This document shows positions 1-6,556 of a stretch of DNA of 32,660 nucleotides, piece by piece. The notes under the pieces are model-generated. The model was not told the origin of the DNA, did no database searches, and saw nothing but the letters and a program-made list of their open reading frames with translations. The position numbers and the translations under genes were made by a program. How positions within the stretch are numbered: position 1 is the stretch's first letter; each line of letters begins with the position of its first letter. The stretch comes from Paenibacillus sabuli. GTDB taxonomy: Bacteria > Bacillota > Bacilli > Paenibacillales > Paenibacillaceae. Where the stretch lies: assembly GCF_014705605.1 (NCBI RefSeq), contig NZ_JACXIZ010000001.1:1-32660 (forward strand). Direction: 5' to 3'.

Positions 1-92
1 GTGGTCGGGATACCTCCATTTTACCATTTAATGCTTCGGTGCATTTTTGTTTTTTTATCTGAATCTAAGGGCTTTTTGAACAGGCTCTAATA

Positions 93-285
93 CTTAATAC
101 TCTGGATTGGTTGCGAAGTGGCCCAGAAAAAAAGACCTTCGGGGCGGGAAGCGAAGGTCAGAGTGGAACGTTCATGAGGAGCAGGCAGGCTGCGGGCCAT
201 TGCGCAAATCCATGTTGGACGAAGCCGGGACCCGCACGAGCCTATGGACTTTGTTATTCTTTTCCACCTGCGTCTAGCGGACCGA
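93..285 (+). repeat. Type-B attC-like repeat, first and degenerate copy
   Basis: This stretch is nearly identical to 2528-2720 and to 4249-4368. All three start just before the motif ACTCTGGATTGG and contain the hairpin GACCTTCGG/CCGAAGGTC. In this copy the opening R''-like box reads CTTAATAC instead of CCTAACAC, so it is probably decayed. Similarity to the copy at 2527 fades near 285 and no closing GTTRRRY box is evident, so the 3' half appears lost, perhaps through the IS91-type remnant downstream. Confidence 0.6.
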
Positions 286-333
286 AAGAGGATCGCATGG
301 TGGCAGGTTGGCGCGTGGAAGTCCTACGTGGTC

Positions 334-520
334 GACCATTGCCAGAAGTGGACAGAGCTTCCCCCTCCCCAAAGCGGGCCGGTTGACGAAAGGTATGAAG
401 TTGGCCGTCGCTCATCCGGTACCTACGCGATGGACCATTTGCCAGAAGTGGACAGAGCTTCCCCCTCCCCAAAACGGGCCGGTTGACGAAGCGATGAAGT
501 TGGCCCCCGCTCACCCGGTA
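334..520. repeat. 88-bp direct repeat in two copies
   Basis: Copies at 334-421 and 433-520 share the core GCCAGAAGTGGACAGAGC followed by CCGGTTGACGAA, with a period of about 99 bp and only scattered differences. They lie directly beyond the stop codon of the IS91-type transposase remnant on the minus strand, so they may be duplicated terminal sequence of that element. No credible gene covers them. Confidence 0.7.
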
Positions 521-918
521 TTGGGGGCAAGCGTGAGCACCTGCTGCCACTGGCCGCCGCAAGCCGGACAGGTAGACAGATCGTTGCCGGTGAGCTTGAG
601 CATGAGCGCCTGCGCCGAAAGCTTCACCTTGGGCCGAATGGCGGTCCGGGTTAGACGCAGGCATTGCAGCAGCTTCGTCTGGCGATTGGCGTTGCTCAGG
701 AATCCATAGTGGCGGATGCGCTGGAAGCCGGAGGGCAGCACGTGTTGGAGGAAGCGTCGAATAAATTCCATCGCCTCCAAGGTCATCGACTTGACCCGGC
801 TGCCATCCTTGTAGTCGCGGTACTGGAACGTCACCCTGTCGGCATCCACCGCGGTCAGGCGGTTATTGGCGATCGCGGTTTTATGCGTGTAGCGACTCAG
901 ATGTAGGAGTTTCGGGAG
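511..918 (-). pseudogene. IS91-family transposase remnant, C-terminal part
   Basis: The minus-strand frame is open from 918 to the stop at 511-513 and encodes about 135 residues that I recognise as the C-terminal part of an IS91/ISCR-type rolling-circle transposase. Landmarks in order are an SRYTHKTAIANNRL block, a VTFQYRDYKDG block, then FIRRFLQHVLPSGFQRIRHYG, and a terminal CPACGG zinc-finger-like pair. A stop codon at 919-921 interrupts the frame and the N-terminal half with the catalytic tyrosines is absent, so the element is dead. IS91-like elements move by rolling-circle transposition and are known companions of integrons (ISCR elements). This one lies inside the array of attC-like repeats. 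Confidence 0.85.
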
Positions 919-936
919 CTACCGCGCAGCGGTTTC

Positions 937-1120
937 GTTCAACAGCGTTTTCATGCTTCGGGCCATTCGGCCCTCGGTCCGCGGGAAGGATTTTCAAAGA
1001 AGCGGATTCAGGCGGACAACCTTGTGAGGCTAAGTCTGACGACCCGGCCGTGCGATCCGCTCCGCGGGATCGCCGATGCAGCTTAAGCCTCTCGGGTTCA
1101 TGAACACCAGAACGTTATGT
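937..1120 (+). other. attC-like recombination site 0
   Basis: The closing box GTTATGT at 1114-1120 is preceded by TCATGAACACCAGAAC, closely matching the TCATGAACCCTGAAC that precedes the closing box of the site at 1809. At the left end GTTCAAC followed by AGCGTTTTCATGC resembles the AACAACGGTTTCAATGC start of that site. The middle differs and is longer. It would be the site into which the first visible cassette was inserted, with the crossover between G1114 and T1115. The left boundary is less sure than the right. Confidence 0.55.
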
Positions 1121-1152
1121 GAAATACACGTAAAGATGAAATGAGGGATTAG

Positions 1153-1782
1153 ATGCCTGAATACTCTCAAATTCAAACTTACTTAAAATGCGACCAAAGT
1201 AATATTAAAGAAATCTTGCTAGATTTCATAGCTGCATTAAATGAAATTGGGATTTACGAAAACAAAATAATCTCAGCTTTCAATAGACTTGAATGGGATA
1301 TAGCAGAGGATGGCGCCTTGTCTGTGACTGGAGGAGAAGAAACAATAGAACTGAAAATTCACGGACAACAAATCCACATTCGCCCATTCGTTATGGGGTG
1401 GACTTTAAATAGCATTAAAGAATTACAGCAATCTTGGCTTGAAGTTAGTCTTCTCCTATGGACAGAGGAGATTACACAGAGTTCTTTTTGTAACACAGTT
1501 AGAGAAGAATATAGATCAACTATATGGGAATTCATGAATGTATTTTCGCGTATCTTCAATCAATCAGGCGTGTATTTTACTAACGAGGCAACAGACGGCC
1601 GACCATGGGAAGCAATAATACAGGCTGAGCCTTCTGGTACTTGGATGTTTGATGCCGCAATAATAAATGATGTACTAATATACTATTACAAAGAAATTGA
1701 CGATAATAATTTCTTCTCAAAAAACAATGAAACGAAATTGTTAATAGCGAGAAAAGATACTTGGATTAATGAACCTTGGTGA
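1153..1782 (+). CDS. Unknown cassette-borne protein, 209 aa
   Basis: I do not recognise this family. The gene starts with ATG after GAGGGA with a 4-base gap and encodes an acidic, aromatic-rich soluble protein with no signal peptide or membrane segment. A conserved-looking WEFMNVFSRIFNQSGVYFTNEA stretch, here split as WEFMNVFSRIF and NQSGVYFTNEA, lies near residues 125-148, followed by a RPWEAI motif. This recalls small immunity- or SMI1-like proteins in general character, but no specific motif supports that. It is the only gene of the first cassette (1115-1930) and begins 38 bases after the crossover point, a typical cassette layout. Its low GC content contrasts strongly with the flanking attC sites, suggesting acquisition from elsewhere. 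Confidence 0.75.
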   Translation: MPEYSQIQTYLKCDQSNIKEILLDFIAALNEIGIYENKIISAFNRLEWDIAEDGALSVTGGEETIELKIHGQQIHIRPFVMGWTLNSIKELQQSWLEVSLLLWTEEITQSSFCNTVREEYRSTIWEFMNVFSRIFNQSGVYFTNEATDGRPWEAIIQAEPSGTWMFDAAIINDVLIYYYKEIDDNNFFSKNNETKLLIARKDTWINEPW

Positions 1783-1808
1783 TGGCATATTTAGGGAGGC
1801 GTATACTC

Positions 1809-1936
1809 CACATAACAACGGTTTCAATGCTGCGCGGCTTACGCCGCTGGGTCCGGGCCGGAGAGTAGGAGCCAGGAAGCGGAATCAGCCGGACACATCC
1901 GACTTCGTCGGACGTCATGAACCCTGAACGTTAGGT
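1809..1936 (+). other. attC-like site 1 (type A, 128 bp)
   Basis: The opening box ACATAAC (1810-1816) and closing box GTTAGGT (1930-1936) frame a GC-rich body. GGTTTCA near the left pairs with TGAACC near the right with one bulged T, resembling L''/L' boxes with an extrahelical base. The interior folds into GCGGC-TTAC-GCCGC (1834-1847) and TCCGAC-TTC-GTCGGA (1898-1912). The length is close to that of the roughly 125-bp Vibrio attC repeats. It is highly similar to 3670-3796. The inferred crossover is between G1930 and T1931. Confidence 0.75.
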
Positions 1937-1985
1937 GAAAATAATGCAAAGCAACTCAAAATCTAAATCAAACATAGGAGGCCAC

Positions 1986-2507
1986 ATGGCTATAATCATT
2001 CGGACTGAAAATGAAAATGACTTTTCTCAAGTGTATGATGTTAATGTCATAGCATTTGGAGATCGAGAAGATGAAGCAAAACTAGTCGAACGGATTCGAG
2101 ATACAGAAAACTTTATTCCTCAGCTCTCCATTATTGCTGAAGATAAAGGAACGATAGTAGGACATGTATTATTGAGCAAAGCTGAAGTTGTCGAAGGGGA
2201 TAAACAGCACGAAGTAATTGTTCTTGCCCCCATAGCAGTGAGACCTAATTATCAAAAACAAGGTATTGGAAAACAATTAATCAATGAAGGAATTAAGAGA
2301 TGTAGTGAACTTGGATTTTATGTAGTATTACTAATCGGCCATCCAGAATACTATCCAAAATTCGGATTTAAACCAGCTCGAAAATTCAACTTGGAATTAA
2401 CTCAATTTAAAGTACCAAATGAAGTATTTATGGTGAATGAGTTGAAAGAACATGAATTAATGAAAATTAAAGGCGAATTGAGATATCCAAAAGCGTTTTT
2501 CGAGTAA
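1986..2507 (+). CDS. GNAT-family N-acetyltransferase (YhbS-like), cassette-borne
   Basis: The 173-residue protein is a single GNAT domain expected to transfer an acetyl group from acetyl-CoA to an amine; the substrate is unknown. Visible marks are the acetyl-CoA-binding block LAPIAVRPNYQKQGIGKQLI, whose QKQGIG is the Q-x-x-G-x-G pyrophosphate loop, and the later HPEYYPKFGFKPA block typical of the YhbS/COG3153 group. The ATG at 1986 follows AGGAGG with a 4-base gap; an upstream GTG at 1935 lies in the attC boundary and lacks a ribosome site. It is the only gene of the second cassette (1931-2777). Acetyltransferases are among the commonest integron cassette cargoes. Coding sequence is AT-rich. 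Confidence 0.9.
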   Translation: MAIIIRTENENDFSQVYDVNVIAFGDREDEAKLVERIRDTENFIPQLSIIAEDKGTIVGHVLLSKAEVVEGDKQHEVIVLAPIAVRPNYQKQGIGKQLINEGIKRCSELGFYVVLLIGHPEYYPKFGFKPARKFNLELTQFKVPNEVFMVNELKEHELMKIKGELRYPKAFFE

Positions 2508-2526
2508 TTCAAGAAGGCATTAACAT

Positions 2527-2784
2527 CACCTAACACTCTGGATTGGTTGCGAAGTGGCCCAGAAAAAAGACCTTCGGGGCGGGAACCGAAGGTCAGAGTG
2601 GAACGGATATGAGGAGCAGGTAGGTTGCGGGCCATTGCGCAAATCCATGTTGGACGAAGCCGGGACCCGTGCGAGCCTATGGATTTTATTGTTATTTTCC
2701 ATTTCCGTCTGGAAGCATTTTCGAGGAAGTTGGAGCTGCGGACAACCTCCTTTGGAGGTTCGAGAATGCGAGGAACGTTAGGCC
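2527..2784 (+). other. attC-like site 2 (type B, about 258 bp)
   Basis: The opening box ACCTAAC (2528-2534) and closing box GTTAGGC (2777-2783) both fit the integron consensus RYYYAAC/GTTRRRY. The body is about twice the length of type A. It contains GACCTTCGG/CCGAAGGTC enclosed by ACTCTG and CAGAGT, and a second stem AACCTCC-TTT-GGAGGTT near the right end. Pairing of the arms next to the outer boxes is weaker than in type A. The same body occurs at 93 (decayed) and at 4248 (left half only). Confidence 0.65.
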
Positions 2785-2880
2785 AAACTGGCGAAAAATC
2801 AAAAATTAAAACTAGTCGAATTTCTTGAAGCGAATTCAAGAAGCTTCCGCATATGGAGAAACATGAAGGAGAACGAAACA

Positions 2881-3522
2881 ATGAAAAAGTACATACTCTT
2901 TGATCACGATGGTGTTCTTGTCGATACTGAATACTGGTATTACAAAGCGGGAGAACGTGCTCTGGCTGACATTGGATTTACCTTGGATAAAAATCAATAT
3001 CTCCGCGACATGACCCAGTCATTGGGCACTTGGGCCCAAGCTAGGAGGGCAGGTATAGATGAACAGACCATTAGCAAGCAGCGTGCGGTCCGAAACGACT
3101 TTTATCAGGAATATCTAAGAACAGAAGCCATAGAGATTGAAGGTGTAGTTGAAACTCTAGCTGAACTGTCAAAGTATGTCCGCATGGCCATCGTGACGAC
3201 TGCAAAACGTGTAGATTTTGAACTTATTCATAAAAAGCGTAATATCAAACAATTCATGGAATTCGTTCTTGTTCGCGAAGACTACGAGCGTACCAAGCCG
3301 CACCCAGAACCGTACTTAACCGGTCTGAAGCGTTTTGGAGCTACTAAAGAGGATACTCTGGTTGTAGAAGATTCCAACAGAGGGTTAAACTCAGCTGTGG
3401 CGGCTGGTATCGACTGTGTTGTTGTTCATAATGAGTTTACAAAAGCACATGACTTTTCACGGGCAAGCTATCGAATCAAGTCTCTAATTGAACTAAGGGG
3501 TCTTATCTTGAATGTAAACTGA
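2881..3522 (+). CDS. HAD-superfamily hydrolase, cassette-borne
   Basis: The 213-residue protein is a complete haloacid dehalogenase-like phosphatase, subfamily IA, probably a small-metabolite phosphomonoesterase. Motif I is DHDGVLVDTE with nucleophile D8 and acid D10; motif II is the threonine in VTTAKR (T106); motif III is the lysine in TKPHPEPY (K139); motif IV is VEDSNRGLNSA with E163 and D164. The stretch between motifs I and II forms a helical cap of the beta-phosphoglucomutase type. I chose ATG 2881 because AAGGAG lies 8 bases upstream; an ATG at 2863 is in frame but poorly placed. It is the sole gene of the third cassette (2778-3790), with an unusually long leader of about 100 bases. 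Confidence 0.88.
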   Translation: MKKYILFDHDGVLVDTEYWYYKAGERALADIGFTLDKNQYLRDMTQSLGTWAQARRAGIDEQTISKQRAVRNDFYQEYLRTEAIEIEGVVETLAELSKYVRMAIVTTAKRVDFELIHKKRNIKQFMEFVLVREDYERTKPHPEPYLTGLKRFGATKEDTLVVEDSNRGLNSAVAAGIDCVVVHNEFTKAHDFSRASYRIKSLIELRGLILNVN

Positions 3523-3669
3523 GAGAGACAGCGTATCGAACTGTGTATTTTAAAGATGGCAGACTCGCGTATGAAGTCTGATTTATAAATCCGATCAAGG
3601 AAGCAAGTCTTAACAGCAGTAGGAAACCTACATTTTTTGATTACTCGAAGTCGAAGAGGTCGCCAGCAA

Positions 3670-3796
3670 CGCCTAACAACGGGTGCATGCTGCGCGGCTT
3701 TCGCCGCTTGGTCCGGGCCGGAGGTATGAAGCCAGGAAGTAGAATCAGCCGGACACATCCGACTTCGTCGGACGTCATGAACCCTAAACGTTATAG
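3670..3796 (+). other. attC-like site 3 (type A, 127 bp)
   Basis: The opening box GCCTAAC (3671-3677) matches the consensus, while the closing box is GTTATAG, an atypical variant. The body is nearly identical to site 1 from ATGCTGCGCGGC to TCATGAACCCT, with the same two hairpins. The differences cluster at the outer arms next to the boxes, where GGGTGCATG faces CATGAACCC. The inferred crossover is between G3790 and T3791. The 147 bases between the HAD stop codon and this site show no gene. Confidence 0.75.
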
Positions 3797-3839
3797 GAAA
3801 GATCGGCATATAAATTACAAAAGAACGTCAAGAATTAAC

Positions 3840-4130
3840 TTATTGTCGATTAAACTTTTCGATATCAGTTTCTAAGCGAAATACGCGTTTATTGAGAGCA
3901 GCAATTTCTGCATCTTTATCAAGAAAGTTGTGGTGGATTTTTTCTAAAAGTGCAAAAATATCTTTAGGTTGTCCGTCTTCAATTCGGACAACAGACTGGT
4001 GAATGGCATTAATTTGATGGCTCATTTGATGTTGGTTTTCATTTAAAAGAAGTTGATTTTGATTCACTTGACGGACGTCTTCTTTAAGGCGCTGTATCTC
4101 TTGAAGAATCTGTTGAAGCAAGTTTTCCAT
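3840..4130 (-). CDS. Small coiled-coil protein in a reversed cassette
   Basis: This 96-residue protein is rich in Gln, Asn, Leu and Glu. It has heptad-like spacing over residues 1-35 (MENLLQQILQEIQRLKEDV and following) and again near the C-terminus (AALNKRVFRLETDIEKF), so it is probably a helical, oligomeric coiled coil. I recognise no named family. It lacks a signal peptide and membrane segments. The ATG at 4130 is preceded by AGGTAGGGG on the minus strand. The gene is the only one in cassette 3791-4255 and runs against the array, so it cannot use read-through from a common cassette promoter; a TATAAT box just upstream agrees with an own promoter. Confidence 0.75.
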   Translation of the reverse strand: MENLLQQILQEIQRLKEDVRQVNQNQLLLNENQHQMSHQINAIHQSVVRIEDGQPKDIFALLEKIHHNFLDKDAEIAALNKRVFRLETDIEKFNRQ

Positions 4131-4156
4131 AAAGTGTCCCCTACCTTTCTTATTTA

Positions 4157-4195
4157 TTAATTATAACACGGGGTCTTTTGAGAAGCAGTACAAAA
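4157..4195 (-). promoter_or_regulatory. Putative promoter of the reversed cassette gene
   Basis: On the minus strand a perfect TATAAT lies within GTGTTATAATTAAT about 35 bases upstream of the ATG at 4130. A convincing -35 box at 17 bases is not obvious; TTGTAC is present but 22 bases upstream. The call rests on the -10 box and on the need for an independent promoter. Confidence 0.4.
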
Positions 4196-4247
4196 GAATT
4201 TTAAAAGATTTAAAGTAATTTAGGTAGCTCCAAGGGGGCCGATCCAA

Positions 4248-4368
4248 CCTATAACACTCTGGATTGGTTGCGAAGTGGCCCAGAAAAAAGACCTTCGGGG
4301 CGGGAACCGAAGGTCAGAGTGGAACGGTCATGAGGAGCAGGTAGGCTGCGGGCCATTGCGCAAATCCA
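4248..4368 (+). other. attC-like site 4 (type B), left half only
   Basis: It opens with CCTATAAC, the exact complement of the TTATAGG that begins this cassette at 3791. It then follows the type-B body almost base for base to GCGCAAATCCA at 4368, where similarity stops abruptly. The right half and the closing GTTRRRY box are missing, so the site has probably been cut by a deletion that joined it to the toxin-antitoxin fragment. Confidence 0.7.
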
Positions 4369-4389
4369 ATAAATTCTGGAGCATCCACG

Positions 4390-4395
4390 TATAAT
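4390..4395 (+). promoter_or_regulatory. Possible -10 box of the antitoxin gene
   Basis: TATAAT stands 32 bases upstream of ATG 4428, just inside the sequence that replaces the missing half of attC site 4. No clear -35 box is visible at the usual distance. Confidence 0.35.
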
Positions 4396-4427
4396 AAGGA
4401 TGAAGAAACTAAAGGAGGCGACTACGA

Positions 4428-4655
4428 ATGCGTTCATCCCATCATGATGATTTGAACCATATCTTGGATCATCTTAATGATAAGAATAAAGTAGTAGCCA
4501 AAAGCTTCTTGTCCTGGTTACTTGAAAAACAAGTGGACGAAGAAGATGAGTATTTAACAAGTGATGACCTGAAGGCATTAGAAAAAGGTCGAATTGAATA
4601 TCAGAGTGGAAAGACAAAATCATTGGAGGACTTAAAGCGTGAATTCGAAATATAG
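4428..4655 (+). CDS. Putative antitoxin of a type II toxin-antitoxin pair
   Basis: The 75-residue acidic protein has an AAAGGAGG ribosome site and ATG at 4428. The C-terminal half (YLTSDDLKALEKGRIEYQSG, then SLEDLKREF) resembles the toxin-binding tails of small antitoxins paired with RelE/ParE toxins, in which a linker is followed by a G-K-T-x-S-L-E-x-L-K pattern. The next reading frame begins 17 bases before its stop and looks like the start of a RelE/ParE toxin, which supports the assignment by context. Toxin-antitoxin cassettes are common in large integron arrays, where they are thought to stabilise the array. The exact antitoxin family is not certain. Confidence 0.65.
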   Translation: MRSSHHDDLNHILDHLNDKNKVVAKSFLSWLLEKQVDEEDEYLTSDDLKALEKGRIEYQSGKTKSLEDLKREFEI

Positions 4656-4702
4656 CGTCACATTTTCGAATGATGCGGAAAAGGTACTTGAAAAAGAAGC
4701 TC
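4639..4702 (+). pseudogene. RelE/ParE-type toxin, 5' fragment only
   Basis: A GTG at 4639, overlapping the antitoxin gene by 17 bases, starts MNSKYSVTFSNDAEKVLEK, the characteristic first strand and helix of RelE/ParE-family mRNA interferase or gyrase toxins (K-Y-x-V-x-F-x-x-x-A-x-K). After about 20 residues the similarity ends and the DNA changes from AT-rich to GC-rich. The remaining 70 or so residues of a normal toxin are absent, so no active toxin is expected. The end coordinate is approximate. Confidence 0.6.
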
Positions 4703-5066
4703 CATACGATTCCTGCCACAGGGGCTATTCAGCTTACCTATTCTCATCGGGAACGTCTGGGCGGCCTGCATGCGATAGCCTCTTACCCGATGGCGCGCAC
4801 CAAGGATGGAGCGATTATAGATCTGTCCACCCTGGAGGACGCGTCCGGCGGACAGGCCGAGAAGTATTATTTTACCGCGCCTTTGCAAGAAGGATATGCC
4901 GCTGTCAGCGATCCGGTCTCCGGGGCTGGGATTGCTTTTCTTGCAGGAAGCATATACTAGGGGGAAGGTGATGCAAGTCCCCGGCGGCGAAACGGCGACA
5001 TGGCGGCTGGAGGTTTCTCTGGTTTCCAACGCTGCAGGCCGTGATGATCATGCTCAGAAAACTTAA
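4703..5066 (+). pseudogene. Frameshifted C-terminal fragment of an unrecognised protein
   Basis: The frame reading HRERLGGLHAIASYPMART through EKYYFTAPLQEGYAAVSDPV has protein-like composition but lacks a start and stops at 4958-4960. Immediately after, another frame continues with VMQVPGGETATWRLEVSLV and stops at 5064-5066, as if one gene had suffered a frameshift between about 4931 and 4957. The PGGE-x-x-x-W-x-L-E-V ending recalls the last beta strands of galactose-mutarotase-like sandwich proteins, but I cannot name the family. The 5' part has been lost at the junction with the toxin fragment, marking the edge of the accessory array. Confidence 0.5.
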
Positions 5067-5082
5067 CGATCCTAAAGGGACC

Positions 5083-5122
5083 AGGTTCCGGCTTCGTTTT
5101 CGACGAAGCCGGAACCTTTTTT
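5083..5122 (+). terminator. Rho-independent terminator
   Basis: A perfect 15-bp stem, AGGTTCCGGCTTCGT with ACGAAGCCGGAACCT, encloses a 5-base loop and is followed by a run of six T. It isolates the regulator gene downstream from the decayed genes upstream. Confidence 0.92.
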
Positions 5123-5163
5123 GACGGATTGTTGCGGGGCGAGGCATCGGCTATACTGGATAC

Positions 5164-5175
5164 TGGATATATCCA
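5164..5175. promoter_or_regulatory. Candidate operator of the GntR/LacI-type regulator
   Basis: A perfect 12-bp palindrome TGGATATATCCA lies 46 bases upstream of the regulator's ATG, among possible -10 boxes (TATACT at 5152 and 5178). The same half-site TGGATA occurs twice in the promoter region of the oxidoreductase operon (6434-6455), which suggests autoregulation and control of the operon by one protein. Confidence 0.55.
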
Positions 5176-5220
5176 ACTATACTATGCAGAGCCAGCAGGC
5201 AAGGGAGCCGAGATCAAACG

Positions 5221-6411
5221 ATGTCCGAACAACTTGCGTTATATGCACAAATTCAACAATATATGAAGCAACAAATCGTCTTCGGCGAATGGGTGCCGCA
5301 TGCGCAAATTCCGGCAGAGCGGACGCTGGCCGAACGATTCGGCGTCAGTCGGATTACCGCCAAGAATGCCATACTCGGCTTGGTGACGGAGAAGCTGCTG
5401 TACCGGCAGCAGGGAAGGGGGACGTTTGTCGCCGCGCATGCCCCCTCGATTCTGAAACGTGAAGGTCGGGCGTCAGAGCCGAAGGCCGGAGCCTTGCACC
5501 ATTCGGGCAACGACGACGCGTTAGCCGCTACAGGCCAAACGACAGGACCTCGTACGAAGCCGCTCATCGGCCTCGTCATGCCCTTGATGGAGCATCTATA
5601 CGCCGCCCGGTTCATTTCCGGCGTGGAGGCGGAATTGTCGCGCCGCGACTGTCATCTGCTGTTCAAGCGCATCGAGCCGCACCCCGTCCACGAGCCGACT
5701 GCGATTCGGGATATGCTGGAGCTTGCGATCGACGGGCTGATTGTCGTGGCGCCCAGGGGCGCGCTTTTTCACGACGACCTGATCCGGCTGATTCTCGACA
5801 AGTTTCCCCTGGTGTTCGTTGAGAAGTATGTCAGCGACTATCAGGCGAACCGCGTCTACTGCGACACCGAGCGCGGCGGATACCTGATGGGCGAGTATTT
5901 GGCTCGCCGCGCGGCAGGTCCGATCGGATTGGTTGCTTATCCGTTTGACTATACGGAAGGCGTCAAGGAGCGGGTGTTCGGCTTCCAGTCCGCTCTGGTC
6001 GAGAATGCCGTCCCCCCGGTTGCGGGCGAGCGCTACTTGAATGTCGGCCCGGAGCTGATCGAAGGCGGATCCTATTCGTCGCGAGCGGATCGCGTTCCGG
6101 ACGCCATCCTCGATTACTTGCGGAGCAATTCGGATCTGGCTGGGGTCGCGACTGCTGACGCGCAGCTTATGCAGTACGTCAGCCGCGGATTGCGTCTTCT
6201 CGGGATGGACAACACCGTGCTTGTCGGCTTCGACGAACCCGGATTCGTGCCCGACGGATGCATGCCTGCAGCTTATATCGATCAATCTCCGACGGAAATG
6301 GGCGTTCATGCCGCCACCCTTATCGCGGATGCGATCGGCGGCGAGACGGCGATCCGACATGTCGCGTTGACGCCAAGGCTTGTGGAAATAGAAGCCCTCG
6401 CCGATCATTGA
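5221..6411 (+). CDS. GntR/LacI-type transcriptional regulator
   Basis: The 396-residue protein joins a GntR-type winged helix (residues about 5-70; PAERTLAERFGVSRITAKNA recognition region, then the wing ending GRGTFV) to a LacI/periplasmic-binding-type sensor domain (about 110-396), separated by a Ser/Ala-rich linker. This architecture is that of AraR and its relatives, which release DNA on binding a sugar or sugar acid. In the sensor domain IDGLIVVAPRG and LVGFDEPGF correspond to the hinge-crossing strands of the family. It lies alone between a terminator and the oxidoreductase operon in the same orientation, so local control of that operon is likely. The ligand cannot be read from sequence. 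Confidence 0.9.
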   Translation: MSEQLALYAQIQQYMKQQIVFGEWVPHAQIPAERTLAERFGVSRITAKNAILGLVTEKLLYRQQGRGTFVAAHAPSILKREGRASEPKAGALHHSGNDDALAATGQTTGPRTKPLIGLVMPLMEHLYAARFISGVEAELSRRDCHLLFKRIEPHPVHEPTAIRDMLELAIDGLIVVAPRGALFHDDLIRLILDKFPLVFVEKYVSDYQANRVYCDTERGGYLMGEYLARRAAGPIGLVAYPFDYTEGVKERVFGFQSALVENAVPPVAGERYLNVGPELIEGGSYSSRADRVPDAILDYLRSNSDLAGVATADAQLMQYVSRGLRLLGMDNTVLVGFDEPGFVPDGCMPAAYIDQSPTEMGVHAATLIADAIGGETAIRHVALTPRLVEIEALADH

Positions 6412-6433
6412 GGTTTGTTTAAGGCTATGTGAA

Positions 6434-6484
6434 TTGGATATATAAATTGGATACATTGACATATAACCAATATAGACATAAGAT
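6434..6484 (+). promoter_or_regulatory. SigA-type promoter with TGGATA operator-like repeats
   Basis: TTGACA at 6456-6461 and TAAGAT at 6479-6484 are separated by 17 bases, a near-consensus vegetative promoter. Directly upstream, TTGGATATATAAATTGGATA (6434-6453) contains two direct TTGGATA units matching the half-site of the palindrome at 5164. ATTGG (6446-6450) and CCAAT (6467-6471) also form an inverted pair around the -35 box. A regulator bound here would block or modulate the operon starting at 6557. Confidence 0.75.
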
Positions 6485-6556
6485 CGTATAAGAGGCGGCA
6501 TTCACGGCTGATCAGCGCGCTGGTCGAGCCGGGCCGAACGCCTTGGGAGGTGGACC

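Larger units (their letters stand above)
1115..4255 (+). mobile_element. Integron-type gene cassette array without visible integrase
   Basis: Four consecutive units (1115-1930, 1931-2777, 2778-3790, 3791 to about 4255 plus the rest of the last site) each hold one small gene followed by an attC-like repeat. Each unit begins with a variant of TTRRRYN and its attC opens with the reverse complement of that variant: TTATGTG with CACATAA, TTAGGTG with CACCTAA, TTAGGCC with CGCCTAA (one mismatch), TTATAGG with CCTATAA. In integron cassettes R' and R'' of the circular cassette are complementary, so matched variation within units is what the family predicts. The genes are AT-rich and the sites GC-rich. 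No tyrosine recombinase with an integron patch is encoded here, so the integrase is elsewhere or missing. Confidence 0.8.

Noticed and set aside
254-664. Minus-strand frame of 136 codons next to the transposase remnant
   Set aside because: It spans the direct repeats and overlaps the transposase frame out of phase; its sequence is compositionally odd and without motifs.
1809-3796. Explanation of the attC-like repeats as plain transcription terminators or REP elements
   Set aside because: Terminators would not explain the complementary unit-specific boxes at both ends of each cassette, nor the near-identity of bodies flanking unrelated genes.
4961-5040. Possible riboswitch-like pattern (GGGGGAAGGTGATGCAAGTCC)
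   Set aside because: It only loosely resembles a cobalamin-type core and is better explained as the shifted frame of the broken gene, which reads VMQVPGGETATW here.
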